Positions 1-9,039 are shown, counted from the stretch's first letter. The stretch: DNA of 64,000 nt from Pseudomonas sp. PB120 (GCF_009761815.1 NZ_RWIN01000132.1:1-64000); one strand, 5' to 3'. The notes: generated by a model from the sequence alone, not told the origin. Program-made: numbers and translations.

Positions 1-36
1 TCCCACAAGACCTGTGGGAGCTGGCCTGCCGGCGAT
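1..36. repeat. Partial REP-like palindromic element
   Basis: The first bases carry the CTGTGGGAG...GGCCTGCCGGCGAT pattern typical of Pseudomonas extragenic palindromes that follow genes. The element is cut by the window edge, so only one arm is seen. It lies just downstream of the tsaC stop codon. Confidence 0.4.
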
Positions 37-52
37 GAACGATAACGTGGTC

Positions 53-610
53 TCAAGCCGGGCGGATGACGTTCCCGGTCGCCAGATCCCGAATCACGCT
101 CGGGTTCTTGCGCCCACCCAGATTCCCACCCATCACCCAATCAAGCTGCCCACGGAAATACTGTTCCACGCGAATCCGCGTGCGCGCCGCCGGCCGCCCT
201 TGGGGGTTCGCCGAGGTCGACACCAACGGCCCGACCACTGCGCACAAATCCCGCACCAACGGGTGATCGCTGACCCGCAGCGCTACCGTTTCATGCACGC
301 CGGTTATCCATTGCGGCAACATATTCTGATGCGGCACCAGCCAGGTATTCGGCCCCGGCCAGGTGCTGGCCATGCGGTCCATCCACAGTTCAGGGAAATC
401 CTCGAACAGGAAGTCGAACTGGCGAATGTTGTCGGCCACCAGGATCAAGCCCTTGTGCACCGACCGGCCCTTGAGCAGCAGCAGACGTTCCACCGCTTCT
501 CTGTCCCACGGGTCACAACCCAGACCCCAGACCGCCTCGGTTGGATAGGCAATCACCCCTCCTGCGCGAACGGCTTGCGCGGCTTGTTGCACACGCCAAC
601 TGTTGACCAT
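53..610 (-). CDS. tsaC: Threonylcarbamoyl-AMP synthase TsaC (Sua5/YciO/YrdC family)
   Basis: Makes L-threonylcarbamoyladenylate from threonine, bicarbonate and ATP, the first step of the t6A37 modification in tRNAs reading ANN codons. At 185 residues it is a single YrdC domain without the C-terminal Sua5 extension, the usual length for TsaC. Visible family marks are the N-terminal GGVIAYPTEAVWGLGCDP segment, KGRSVHKGL near residue 48, and STSAN near residue 132. It starts with ATG and lies about 55 bp downstream of dprA on the same strand, an arrangement common in gammaproteobacteria, so the two are probably co-transcribed. Confidence 0.95.
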   Translation of the reverse strand: MVNSWRVQQAAQAVRAGGVIAYPTEAVWGLGCDPWDREAVERLLLLKGRSVHKGLILVADNIRQFDFLFEDFPELWMDRMASTWPGPNTWLVPHQNMLPQWITGVHETVALRVSDHPLVRDLCAVVGPLVSTSANPQGRPAARTRIRVEQYFRGQLDWVMGGNLGGRKNPSVIRDLATGNVIRPA

Positions 611-664
611 GAAAAACTCTCCGGAATAAGGCTCTGCGCAGTTTACCGATCTTCCTTATAAAAC

Positions 665-1765
665 CTAGCTCACCCGTGCAAACCAGCGCCCGCTTTCGCA
701 GACGACCCGGCCTTCCATTTCCAGTTCGGTCAGCGCCGCCAGTACTTTGGGCAAGGTCCAACCGCTGGAGACGGACAAGGCTTCACTGGTGTGCGGCGCC
801 GCATGTAACAGCATGAGCAGAGGATGGACCACCGACGACGTCTCGATGGACAAGGGCAACTGTTGCCAGCCGCGCAAGGCTTCGAGGATATGTTCGATGG
901 TTTCCACCAGCATCGCACCGTCACGAATCAGCTGATGACAGCCCTTCGCGCCAGGATGATGAATCGACCCAGGAATGGCATACACCTCGCGACCTTGCTC
1001 CGCCGCCAGCCTCGCGGTAATCAATGATCCACTGGCCACACTGGCCTCGACCACCAGTACACCGAGGGATAAACCGCTGATGATTCGGTTGCGTCGCGGG
1101 AAGTTGCTGGCGGTGGGACCGGCGTCCAGCGGGAACTCCGAAAGCACTGCACTGCCCGACGCAATCATCGCGTCAGCCAACCGTCGGTTGCGCTGTGGAT
1201 AAAACTTTTCAAGTCCCGTGCCAAGTACCCCGACCGTTTGCCCGCCCACGTCCAGCGCAGCTTGATGCGCGGCGGCATCAATACCCAGTGCCAGACCGCT
1301 GGTGATGACAAAACCGGCGCTGGCCAGGCTGCGCGAAAACGCGGCGGCGGTGTCCATCCCCGGCCGGGAAGCACGGCGACTGCCAACCATCGCCAGTTGC
1401 GGTTTTTCCAGAATTCCCGGATCGCCCGCCACGAACAACAGCGGCGGTGAATCGCTGATCTCTGCGAGCAGCGCCGGGTAGTCAGGTTGGTCCCACATCA
1501 GTAAATGCTGGGCCGGACGCTCAAGCCAGGCCAATGCGTGGCTCGCGCCATCACGGACTTCACTCGATCTTCGAGCCTCCGAACAAGTAGCCGGCAATCC
1601 CAGCGCACGCCATGCACTGGCCGGCGCGCTGATGGCTTTGGACGCCGAGCCGAAGGCTTCGAGCAATTTCTTGAACCGCGCCGGGCCGAGTTCCGGCAGA
1701 CGATGCAGACGTAAACGAGCTTCCAGTTCCGCAGGGGAGACCGGTGCAGCAGCAGACGGTGACAT
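665..1765 (-). CDS. dprA: DNA-processing protein DprA
   Basis: DprA/Smf binds incoming single-stranded DNA and loads RecA during natural transformation; it is also kept in species not known to be competent. The 366-residue protein has the extended Rossmann fold: GSRRASRPG near residue 127, SGLALGIDAAAHQAAL near 155 and PRRNRIISGLSLGVLVVEA near 223. A C-terminal winged-helix-like segment ends the protein (about 305-366). ATG start. It lies between the LysM protein gene and tsaC on the minus strand; the neighbouring LysM and def genes recur with dprA in many Pseudomonas genomes. Confidence 0.95.
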   Translation of the reverse strand: MSPSAAAPVSPAELEARLRLHRLPELGPARFKKLLEAFGSASKAISAPASAWRALGLPATCSEARRSSEVRDGASHALAWLERPAQHLLMWDQPDYPALLAEISDSPPLLFVAGDPGILEKPQLAMVGSRRASRPGMDTAAAFSRSLASAGFVITSGLALGIDAAAHQAALDVGGQTVGVLGTGLEKFYPQRNRRLADAMIASGSAVLSEFPLDAGPTASNFPRRNRIISGLSLGVLVVEASVASGSLITARLAAEQGREVYAIPGSIHHPGAKGCHQLIRDGAMLVETIEHILEALRGWQQLPLSIETSSVVHPLLMLLHAAPHTSEALSVSSGWTLPKVLAALTELEMEGRVVCESGRWFARVS

Positions 1766-1844
1766 GGATCATCCTTGATCGTTATGAGCCCCGTTCAAAC
1801 GGGAATAAGCTGTGGATAACTCTGTTGGTAACTTGTGGAGCAGG

Positions 1845-2870
1845 CTAAGGATTTCGCACCTTGTCCAGCACCGCCAAAGAACGCGATGCATTGAGCACCA
1901 ATCCGTAACTGAGTTTGTCGTAGGTGCGAAAAACCATCAGCAAACCGGCACGCTCATCCGGAATCTTCAACGGCTGGCCGGTGATTCGGTCACGCACGGT
2001 TTCGCCGGTTTTCATCACCACCAGCACGTTGCCTTCAGCCAGACCGTCGCGTTGCCCCTTGTTCAGCGTGACGACGTCCATCGCACCGATCTGCGTAACC
2101 CCGCGCGGCACATCAATGATCAAGCCGTTGATCTCGCTTTTGGGTGCACTGGGCATGAAGGTCGAGTTGATAGATCGTTCCTCCCCACTGAACAACCGGT
2201 CGCCAAGACGCACTTCCTGGGTCGTGCGCTGCAACGCCAGCGTGGCCACATCGCCTTCGGTGGCCACGACTTCACCGCCGCCAATGTCGTCAGCGTTGAT
2301 GCCCAGGAATTCTTTGCTCTGCGGGTCGGTGTAGACCTTGCCCTGGCGGAAGATGCCGTACACCGGCTGATCCGGATCGAAATGACCGCGGGCGAAAATC
2401 CGGTCGCCGGTGCCGCTGAGCACGCGTTCGGCATCGCCGGCGACGATGTAGGGCGCCTTGTCGAAATCCTCGACCTTGTCGACGATGCGGTTGCTCAACA
2501 GAAAACTGTTGATCGATTGCAACGGAATGCTCGGGATGGCCTCAGCCACCGGACTGCTGCGGATGCGTGGCGAGAGCTTGATGGTGCCCCGTGACGCGCC
2601 GCGGTTGAGCGTCAACCGCGGCTGGCCGTTGACGTAGACCAGCGACAGCGAATCCCCGGGGTAGATCAGATTGGGGTTCTGGATCTGCGGGTTGGCCTGC
2701 CAGAGCTCAGGCCATTGCCATGGCTCACGCAGGAACTTGCCGGAGATGTCCCAGAGTGTGTCGCCTGCAACAACGGTGTATTGCTGTGGAAAACCTTCCC
2801 TGAGTTGCACTTGCCCGTGCGCCAAACCGGCCGAGGCCAGAAGGAGCAGGGCGAGTAGTGATTTCCTCAT
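1845..2870 (-). CDS. LysM-domain envelope protein
   Basis: A 341-residue exported protein with a classic signal peptide (residues 1 to about 20, ending AGLAHGQ). A single LysM domain follows at about 28-80 (YTVVAGDTLWDISGKFL...LIYPGDSLSLVY), which binds peptidoglycan glycan strands. The remaining 250 residues have no motif I recognise. The start chosen is the ATG directly before the signal peptide, preceded by AAGGGA at good spacing; an in-frame upstream start would add 38 non-signal residues. It is divergent from def and upstream of dprA. A role in the cell wall is inferred from LysM only. Confidence 0.85.
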   Translation of the reverse strand: MRKSLLALLLLASAGLAHGQVQLREGFPQQYTVVAGDTLWDISGKFLREPWQWPELWQANPQIQNPNLIYPGDSLSLVYVNGQPRLTLNRGASRGTIKLSPRIRSSPVAEAIPSIPLQSINSFLLSNRIVDKVEDFDKAPYIVAGDAERVLSGTGDRIFARGHFDPDQPVYGIFRQGKVYTDPQSKEFLGINADDIGGGEVVATEGDVATLALQRTTQEVRLGDRLFSGEERSINSTFMPSAPKSEINGLIIDVPRGVTQIGAMDVVTLNKGQRDGLAEGNVLVVMKTGETVRDRITGQPLKIPDERAGLLMVFRTYDKLSYGLVLNASRSLAVLDKVRNP

Positions 2871-3042
2871 GCGGTGAATCCCTTTATTATGTGCGTTCGC
2901 GTGAAACGCCAGAGCCCTCGTGGCTCGCTCCGGATTCTTTGCAGAAAAGAAAAGGGAGCTACGCTTCACAACGGTAGCCTGCATCTTCGGACCCGCCAGG
3001 CCATCGACCCGACTTTACCTCACACGTGCAGCAAATAAGCCT

Positions 3043-3549
3043 ATGGCCATTTTAGACATCCTCGAATTCCCCGACTCGCGTCTGCGCACTATCGCCAAAC
3101 CTGTGGCTGTAGTGGACGACGAAGTACGTCAGTTGGTCGATGACATGTTTGAAACAATGTATGAAGCGCCAGGCATCGGCCTCGCCGCGACCCAGGTCAA
3201 CGTGCACAAACGTATCGTCGTGATGGACCTCTCCGAAGACCGCAGCGAACCACGGGTGTTCATCAATCCCGAGTTCGAATCCCTGACCGACGAGATGGAG
3301 CAATACCAGGAAGGCTGCCTCTCGGTGCCGGGTTTCTACGAAAACGTCGATCGCCCACAGAAGATCAAGGTCAAGGCGCTGGACCGCGACGGAAAGCCCT
3401 ACGAACTGATCGCAGAAGGCCTGCTCGCCGTGTGCATCCAGCATGAATGCGACCACCTCAACGGCAAATTGTTCGTCGACTACCTGTCCAATCTCAAACG
3501 CGACCGAATCAAGAAGAAACTGGAAAAGCTCCATCGCCAGAACGCTTGA
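3043..3549 (+). CDS. def: Peptide deformylase
   Basis: Removes the N-formyl group from nascent proteins. All three metallo-deformylase motifs are present in the 168-residue product: GIGLAATQ (near residue 45), EGCLS (near 90) and QHECDHLNG (near 132); the Cys and the two His bind the catalytic metal. The start is the ATG giving MAILDILEFPD, the family's usual N-terminus; the in-frame extension to 2920 is not conserved-looking. It begins a def-fmt-rsmB-trkA array in which def and fmt undo and make the formyl mark respectively. Confidence 0.97.
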   Translation: MAILDILEFPDSRLRTIAKPVAVVDDEVRQLVDDMFETMYEAPGIGLAATQVNVHKRIVVMDLSEDRSEPRVFINPEFESLTDEMEQYQEGCLSVPGFYENVDRPQKIKVKALDRDGKPYELIAEGLLAVCIQHECDHLNGKLFVDYLSNLKRDRIKKKLEKLHRQNA

Positions 3550-3561
3550 TGCCCTCCTTCC

Positions 3562-3590
3562 AAAGGCTTGCTGCGGCAAGCCTTTTTCTT
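3562..3590 (+). terminator. Rho-independent terminator after def
   Basis: A perfect stem AAAGGCTTGC / GCAAGCCTTT with a TGCG loop is followed by TTCTTTT, just after the def stop codon. It would separate def from fmt at least in part. Confidence 0.8.
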
Positions 3591-3620
3591 TTGCGACTGC
3601 TTTGTAAATGAGAGCTTCCC

Positions 3621-4580
3621 ATGACTGAGCCACTGCGCATCGTCTTTGCCGGCACCCCGGAATTCGCCGCTGAACACCTCAAGGCCCTGCTCGACAGTCC
3701 TTACGAGATCGTCGCGGTCTACACCCAGCCAGACCGTCCGGCAGGCCGCGGGCAAAAGCTGATGCCGAGCCCGGTCAAGCAACTCGCACTGGAAAACAAC
3801 ATCCCGGTGCTGCAGCCGCCGACCCTGCGCAACGAAGACGCGCAGGCTGAACTGGCAGCGCTCAAGCCGGATTTGCTGGTGGTGGTCGCCTACGGCCTGA
3901 TCCTGCCGCAAGTGGTGCTGGATATTCCGCGTTTGGGCTGCATCAACAGCCACGCCTCCTTGCTGCCACGCTGGCGGGGTGCGGCGCCGATCCAGCGCGC
4001 CGTTGAAGCGGGCGACAGCGAAAGCGGCGTGACCGTGATGCGCATGGAACTGGGCCTCGACACCGGCCCGATGCTGTTGAAAGTCACCACGCCGATCACC
4101 GGTGATGACACCGGTGGCAGCCTCCACGATCGTCTGGCCGAAATGGGCCCACCGGCAGTGATTCAAGCCATTGCCGGCCTGGCGGCTGGCACGCTGGAAG
4201 GCGAAGTGCAGGACGACAGCCTCGCCACCTATGCGCACAAATTGAACAAAGACGAAGCGCGTATCGACTGGACCCGCCCGGCCATTGAGCTGGAGCGCCT
4301 GGTTCGCGCCTTCAACCCATGGCCGGTTACCCACAGCACACTGAACGGCGAAGCGCTGAAAGTACTCGCCGCCAGCCTCGCCGAAGGGCAGGGCGCCCCC
4401 GGTGAGATCCTCAGTGCGAGCAAGGACGGCTTGATCGTGGCCTGTGGCGAGCAAGCGCTGTGTCTGACGCGTCTGCAATTGCCCGGCGGCAAGGCGCTGA
4501 ACTTCAGCGACCTGTTCAACAGCCGTCGTGAGAAATTCGCCGTCGGCACCGTGCTCGGTCAAACGGCGGACGCCCAATGA
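3621..4580 (+). CDS. fmt: Methionyl-tRNA formyltransferase
   Basis: Formylates initiator Met-tRNA using 10-formyl-tetrahydrofolate. The 319-residue protein has the standard two-domain layout. The N-terminal formyltransferase Rossmann domain includes the signature around HASLLPRWRGAAPIQRA (about residues 110-127) and the downstream GDSESGVTVMRM segment; the C-terminal domain is an OB-like tRNA-binding module (about 205-319). ATG start behind a GAGAGC purine stretch. Its stop overlaps the rsmB start (ATGA), indicating translational coupling. Confidence 0.97.
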   Translation: MTEPLRIVFAGTPEFAAEHLKALLDSPYEIVAVYTQPDRPAGRGQKLMPSPVKQLALENNIPVLQPPTLRNEDAQAELAALKPDLLVVVAYGLILPQVVLDIPRLGCINSHASLLPRWRGAAPIQRAVEAGDSESGVTVMRMELGLDTGPMLLKVTTPITGDDTGGSLHDRLAEMGPPAVIQAIAGLAAGTLEGEVQDDSLATYAHKLNKDEARIDWTRPAIELERLVRAFNPWPVTHSTLNGEALKVLAASLAEGQGAPGEILSASKDGLIVACGEQALCLTRLQLPGGKALNFSDLFNSRREKFAVGTVLGQTADAQ

Positions 4581-5887
4581 ACCCGCGTCTGGCCGCCGCC
4601 AAGGCACTCGCTGCTGTTCTGAACGGAAAAGCCTCACTCAACAGTTCGTTGCCAACGCAAATGGACAAGGTTGAAGACCGCGATCGCGGTTTCACCCAAG
4701 ACCTGGCGTTTGGCACCGCTCGCTGGCAGCCGCGCTTGTCGGCGCTGGCGGCGAAATTGTTGCAAAAGCCGTTCAAGGCAGCGGATGCCGATGTCGAAGC
4801 GCTACTGCTGGTCGGCCTCTACCAATTGCTTTACACCCGCGTTCCGGCCCACGCGGCCATCGGCGAAACCGTCGGTTGCGCCGATAAGCTGAAAAAGCCT
4901 TGGGCCAAGGCCTTACTCAACGCGGTGTTGCGCCGCGCCCAGCGTGAAAGCGAAGCGCTGCTGGCCGAACTTGAACACGACCCGGTGGTGCGCACGGCCC
5001 ACCCGCGCTGGCTGCAAAAATCCCTGAAAGCGTTTTGGCCTGAGCAATGGGAAGCCATTTGCGCAGCAAACAACGCGCACCCGCCGATGATTCTGCGGGT
5101 CAATCGCCGTCATCACGCGCGCGATGCCTACCTGGGGCTGCTGACCGAAGCGGGCATTGCCGCCACGCCGTGTGTCTACAGCCAGGACGGCATCATCCTC
5201 GACGCCGCCGCTGACGTGCGCAGCCTGCCGGGTTTCGCCGAAGGCTGGGTCAGCGTGCAGGACGAGGCGGCGCAACTGGCTGCCGACCTGCTCGACCTGG
5301 CGCCAGGCCAACGGGTGCTGGATGCCTGCTGCGCTCCCGGCGGCAAGACCTGCCACATCCTTGAAGCCGAGCCTGCCCTGGCCGGCGTCGTGGCCGTGGA
5401 CCTGGAAGCCAAGCGTCTGGTGCGGGTGCGGGAAAACCTTGCACGCCTGGGCCTGAGCGCTGAATTGATCGCCGCCGACGGCCGCGACACCGCGACCTGG
5501 TGGGATGGCAAACCGTTCCAGCGCATCCTGCTCGACGCGCCGTGCTCGGCCACTGGTGTGATCCGTCGCCACCCCGACATCAAGTTGACTCGCCAACCCG
5601 ACGACATCGCCGCGCTGGCGGTGCTGCAAGGCGAATTGCTCGATGCGCTGTGGATAACTCTGGAGGTCGGCGGGATTCTGCTTTACGCCACCTGTTCCAC
5701 GTTGCCGACCGAGAACACTGAAGTCATCGAGGCGTTCCTGGCCCGTACGCCGGGCGCCCGCGAACTGGACCTCGCCACGACGGCCGGCATCAAGCAGCCC
5801 CATGGTCGCCAGTTGCTGGCCCAGGAAGGCGGCCACGACGGGTTCTACTACGCCAAGCTGATCAAGATCGCCGCCGCGCGCGGTTAA
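4577..5887 (+). CDS. rsmB: 16S rRNA (cytosine-967-C5)-methyltransferase RsmB
   Basis: Methylates C967 of 16S rRNA with SAM. The 436-residue protein has an N-terminal NusB-like RNA-binding domain (about 1-140) and a C-terminal Rossmann methyltransferase. The SAM-binding motif is DACCAPGGKT (near 250); the two catalytic cysteines lie in DAPCSATGVIRRHPDIK (near 317) and YATCST (near 370). It begins inside the fmt stop codon (ATGA) and is followed 21 bp later by trkA, the conserved def-fmt-rsmB-trkA order. Confidence 0.97.
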   Translation: MNPRLAAAKALAAVLNGKASLNSSLPTQMDKVEDRDRGFTQDLAFGTARWQPRLSALAAKLLQKPFKAADADVEALLLVGLYQLLYTRVPAHAAIGETVGCADKLKKPWAKALLNAVLRRAQRESEALLAELEHDPVVRTAHPRWLQKSLKAFWPEQWEAICAANNAHPPMILRVNRRHHARDAYLGLLTEAGIAATPCVYSQDGIILDAAADVRSLPGFAEGWVSVQDEAAQLAADLLDLAPGQRVLDACCAPGGKTCHILEAEPALAGVVAVDLEAKRLVRVRENLARLGLSAELIAADGRDTATWWDGKPFQRILLDAPCSATGVIRRHPDIKLTRQPDDIAALAVLQGELLDALWITLEVGGILLYATCSTLPTENTEVIEAFLARTPGARELDLATTAGIKQPHGRQLLAQEGGHDGFYYAKLIKIAAARG

Positions 5888-5908
5888 TGGATTCAATGGA
5901 GTGACTGG

Positions 5909-7282
5909 ATGAAAATCATCATCCTCGGTGCTGGGCAGGTCGGCGGTTCGCTGGCGGAGCATTTGGCCAGCGAAGCCAACGACATCACGGTAGTCGACAC
6001 CGACGGCGAACGCCTGCGCGATCTGGGCGATCGGCTGGACATTCGCACCGTGCAGGGCCGCGGCTCGTTGCCGACCGTCCTGCGCCAGGCCGGCGCGGAC
6101 GACGCTGACATGCTGGTGGCCGTGACCAACAGCGACGAAACCAACATGGTTGCCTGCCAGGTCGCCCACACGTTGTTCCACACGCCGACCAAAATCGCCC
6201 GGGTCCGCGAAGCCGCTTACCTCACACGCAACGAACTGTTCGATAACGAAGCGATTCCCGTCGACGTGCTGATCAGCCCGGAGCAAGTGGTCACCAACTA
6301 CATCAAGCGCCTGATCCAGTACCCGGGCGCCTTGCAGGTGATCGACTTCGCCGATGGCAAAGCGCAATTGGTGGCCGTGAAGGCTTACTACGGCGGGCCG
6401 CTGGTGGGGCAGCAGTTGCGTCAGTTGCGCGAGCACATGCCGAATGTCGAAACCCGCGTCGCCGCGATTTTCCGTCGTGACCGGCCGATATTGCCCCAGG
6501 GCGATACGGTGATCGAGGCGGACGACGAGGTGTTTTTCATTGCCGCCAAAGCGAATATTCGTGCGGTGATGAGCGAAATGCGCCGCCTGGATGAAACCTA
6601 CAAACGCATCGTGATCGCCGGTGGCGGGCAGATCGGTGAGCGCTTGGCCGAGGCGATCGAAAGTCGCTATCAAGTGAAAATCATCGAAATGAACCCGGCG
6701 CGCTGCCGCCATCTTTCAGACACCCTGGACAGCACGGTGGTGTTACAGGGCAGCGCGTCGGACCGCGACCTGCTGCTGGAAGAGAACATCGCCGATGCGG
6801 ACCTGTTCCTGGCGCTGACCAACGATGATGAAGCGAACATCATGTCCTCGTTGCTGGCCAAGCGCCTGGGCGCGAAGAAGGTGATGACGATCATCAACAA
6901 CCCGGCCTATGTTGACCTGATCCAGGGCGGCGATATCGACATTGCCATCAGCCCGCAGCTGGCGACCATCGGCACCTTGCTGGCCCACGTGCGACGGGGC
7001 GACATCGTCAGCGTGCACTCATTGCGCCGGGGCGCGGCGGAAGCCATCGAGGCGATCGCTCACGGCGATGCGAAATCGAGCAAGGTGATTGGCAAGGCCA
7101 TCGAGGACATCGGGTTGCCGCCCGGGACGACGATTGGCGCGATCATTCGCGACGAAGAAGTGATCATCGCCCACGACGACACGGTGATCGAAGCGGGGGA
7201 CCATGTGATTCTGTTCCTTGTGGATAAGAAGCACATTCGGGATGTGGAGAAGCTGTTTCATGTGGGGTTGAGTTTCTTCTGA
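5909..7282 (+). CDS. trkA: Trk potassium uptake regulatory protein TrkA
   Basis: Cytoplasmic NAD(H)-binding gating subunit of the Trk K+ uptake system; the membrane subunit TrkH/TrkG is not in this window. The 457-residue protein consists of two repeated RCK units. Each starts with a Rossmann nucleotide-binding motif (IILGAGQVGGSLA at residue 3; IVIAGGGQIGERLA near 233), followed by RCK-C subdomains. ATG start with GGAGTGA just upstream. Closed by a REP doublet rather than an obvious T-tract terminator. Confidence 0.97.
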   Translation: MKIIILGAGQVGGSLAEHLASEANDITVVDTDGERLRDLGDRLDIRTVQGRGSLPTVLRQAGADDADMLVAVTNSDETNMVACQVAHTLFHTPTKIARVREAAYLTRNELFDNEAIPVDVLISPEQVVTNYIKRLIQYPGALQVIDFADGKAQLVAVKAYYGGPLVGQQLRQLREHMPNVETRVAAIFRRDRPILPQGDTVIEADDEVFFIAAKANIRAVMSEMRRLDETYKRIVIAGGGQIGERLAEAIESRYQVKIIEMNPARCRHLSDTLDSTVVLQGSASDRDLLLEENIADADLFLALTNDDEANIMSSLLAKRLGAKKVMTIINNPAYVDLIQGGDIDIAISPQLATIGTLLAHVRRGDIVSVHSLRRGAAEAIEAIAHGDAKSSKVIGKAIEDIGLPPGTTIGAIIRDEEVIIAHDDTVIEAGDHVILFLVDKKHIRDVEKLFHVGLSFF

Positions 7283-7309
7283 GGCTTTTTTGGAGGCTGA
7301 CCCGGCCCC

Positions 7310-7374
7310 ATCGCGAGCAGGCTCACTCCTACCTTTGGAATGCGCTCCCCTGTAGGAGTGAGCCTGCTCGCGAT
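7310..7374. repeat. REP doublet (inverted repeat) after trkA
   Basis: Two perfect 23-bp inverted arms (7310-7332 and 7352-7374) with core GCGAGCAGGCTCACTCCTAC face each other across 19 bp. This is a typical extragenic REP pair of Pseudomonas. It can fold into a strong hairpin and may act as a transcript 3' end. Confidence 0.85.
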
Positions 7375-7429
7375 AGCCATCTCACTAGTCCCCATTCATC
7401 CCTGACTCACCTCTACCTAGGAGTCCACA

Positions 7430-7744
7430 ATGATCGAATCCCTGGAAAAAATGCTCGCCAAAGGTGTGGATAACTCATTGCTGCGCTTCGGCCTGGGCAA
7501 GGGTTACCTGGATTTGGGCGAGAACGCCAAGGCGGCCGAACATTTCCAGCGTTGCGTCGAACTCGATCCGAAGTATTCGGCGGCGTGGAAGCTGCTGGGC
7601 AAAGCGCACCTGGCGCTGGCGGACTACTTGGCCGCGCGTCAGGCTTGGGAACAGGGCCTGGAAGCCGCCCGCGCTCACGGCGACAAGCAGGCCGAAAAAG
7701 AAATGACGGTTTTTCTGAAGAAGCTCGAACGTCAGGCGCTCTGA
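7430..7744 (+). CDS. Small tetratricopeptide-repeat protein
   Basis: A 104-residue all-helical protein without signal peptide. It contains about two TPR units: LRFGLGKGYLDLGENAKAAEHFQRCVELDPKY-type spacing at about residues 16-48, and AAWKLLGKAHLALADYLAARQAWEQGLE at about 50-78, with the canonical TPR small and aromatic positions. It is likely a protein-protein adaptor in the cytoplasm; partners are unknown. ATG start behind AGGAG. Its stop codon abuts the stop of the convergent PilZ gene with no intergenic space. Confidence 0.85.
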   Translation: MIESLEKMLAKGVDNSLLRFGLGKGYLDLGENAKAAEHFQRCVELDPKYSAAWKLLGKAHLALADYLAARQAWEQGLEAARAHGDKQAEKEMTVFLKKLERQAL

Positions 7745-7984
7745 TCAGAGATAACGCAGGCCAATGCCGTCGGCATCCACCAGCACCACTTCCATGCGAA
7801 CCCGCGGCGCACCTGTGGGTAAATCCTGCACCTGACCGAACACCACCGCGCCTTTAGGCAACGCCGACAAGCGCGGATGCTTGACGTAGACGCCGGTGGT
7901 CGAAAGGTTGCGGGTCTGCCCAAGGCAATCGCCGAAGCTTTCGTGACTGATCTTGATACGAAACGATTTGATGTGTTCGGACAT
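7745..7984 (-). CDS. PilZ-domain protein, possible c-di-GMP receptor
   Basis: A 79-residue protein with a short PilZ-like beta-barrel: RNLSTTGVYVKHP (near residue 24) matches the N-x-S-x-x-G signature of PilZ proteins and is followed by GAVVFGQVQDLP and VVLVDADGIGLRYL. The upstream RxxxR part of the c-di-GMP site is not evident, so ligand binding is uncertain. ATG start. Convergent with the TPR gene, tail to tail. A membrane-associated or motility role cannot be inferred from sequence alone. Confidence 0.8.
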   Translation of the reverse strand: MSEHIKSFRIKISHESFGDCLGQTRNLSTTGVYVKHPRLSALPKGAVVFGQVQDLPTGAPRVRMEVVLVDADGIGLRYL

Positions 7985-8024
7985 CTTCTGCGCCCTTTAA
8001 TGAACAGTTGTGGATAACCCTGAT

Positions 8025-8120
8025 CCTGTAGGAGCGAAGCTTGCTCGCGAAGGCGATTTAACATCCAACATCAATGTTGAATGTAATGGCCTCTTCGCGA
8101 GCAAGCTCAGCTCCTACAGG
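8025..8120. repeat. REP doublet with internal palindrome
   Basis: Arms CCTGTAGGAGCGAAGCTTGC... (8025-8051) and its near-perfect inverse (8094-8120) flank a smaller palindromic segment around 8061-8084 (ACATCCAAC...GTTGAATGT). Exact DnaA-type 9-mers sit on both sides (8009-8017 and 8127-8135). It lies between the PilZ gene and the acyltransferase gene. Confidence 0.85.
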
Positions 8121-8151
8121 TTCAAGTTATCCACAGATCATGCCAATCAAC

Positions 8152-9039
8152 TCAATACCAGCGCTCTTCGCCCGGCGGGCGCTTCTTGAAGCGCTTCATG
8201 CTCCACATGTACTGGCTCGGGTACGCCGCTACATAGCGTTCGACCACCTTGCTCATCGCCGCGCATGACGTTTCGGTATCGGTGCTGTACATGGCCTCCG
8301 GCGCGGCTTCGAGAATCACTTTGTAGCCCGAACCGTCCGGCAATCGCAGCGCATGCAGGAACACGCCAACGGCTTTGCCGCCAGCGAGCATGTTCGGCAC
8401 AAACTTGCTGGTCAGGGCCTGAGTGGCGAAGAACGGCACGAAAATCCCGGCGGATTCGGCCGGTTCCGGGTCAGCGGGAATCCCCACTGCACCACCTTTG
8501 CGCACTTCCTTGATGACACTGAGGATGCCTTCCTTGGTGGAAGCGGCGACCTTGTTGCCCAGTTGTACGCGTTGCTTGCGCAGCAACTCATCCACCGCCT
8601 TCAACTTTGGCGGACGATAGAAAATGATCGGTTTGCACTGGCTGCAATAGAAGTGGTTCAACACTTCCCAGTTGCCCAGGTGGCTGGTAATCCCCACGAC
8701 ACCTTTGCCGGAAGCGAGGGCGTCCTTCAAGACGTCCAGCCCTTCGACTTCGCGCACCAGGTCAATGGAACGCTGTGCCGGCCAGATCCACGCGCAGGCG
8801 CTTTCGGTCAGGGATTTGCCAATGTCTTTCAGGCTCTGGCCGACCAGACGCTCGCGCTCGGTGGGGTCCATGTCGGGAAAGCACTTGGCGAGGTTGATCC
8901 GCACCACGTCGCGGGAACGGTTGGGAGTTTTCCACATTATCCAACCGATGGCCGAACCTACCGCCTGCACTGCCCGCCAAGGAAGCAGGGCAAACAACCG
9001 CAGAGCGCCTACCAGCAAGGCGCCTTTCAACTTATCCAC
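8152..9039 (-). CDS. LpxL/HtrB-family lysophospholipid or lipid A acyltransferase
   Basis: Transfers an acyl chain, most likely to lipid A, at the inner membrane. The 295-residue product has an N-terminal hydrophobic anchor (about 5-20) and the family catalytic HX4E motif in TSHLGNWEVLNHF (near residue 126), followed by YRPPK and a basic C-terminus. The start is GTG, preceded by AGGAGTGACCT at good spacing; this GTG forms part of an exact TTATCCACA 9-mer. Family members differ in acceptor, so the exact substrate is not assigned. Confidence 0.85.
   Translation of the reverse strand: MDKLKGALLVGALRLFALLPWRAVQAVGSAIGWIMWKTPNRSRDVVRINLAKCFPDMDPTERERLVGQSLKDIGKSLTESACAWIWPAQRSIDLVREVEGLDVLKDALASGKGVVGITSHLGNWEVLNHFYCSQCKPIIFYRPPKLKAVDELLRKQRVQLGNKVAASTKEGILSVIKEVRKGGAVGIPADPEPAESAGIFVPFFATQALTSKFVPNMLAGGKAVGVFLHALRLPDGSGYKVILEAAPEAMYSTDTETSCAAMSKVVERYVAAYPSQYMWSMKRFKKRPPGEERWY

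Noticed and set aside
4913..6712. 599-residue frame antisense to rsmB and trkA
   Set aside because: It spans two clear genes on the other strand and shows no domain or ribosome binding site.
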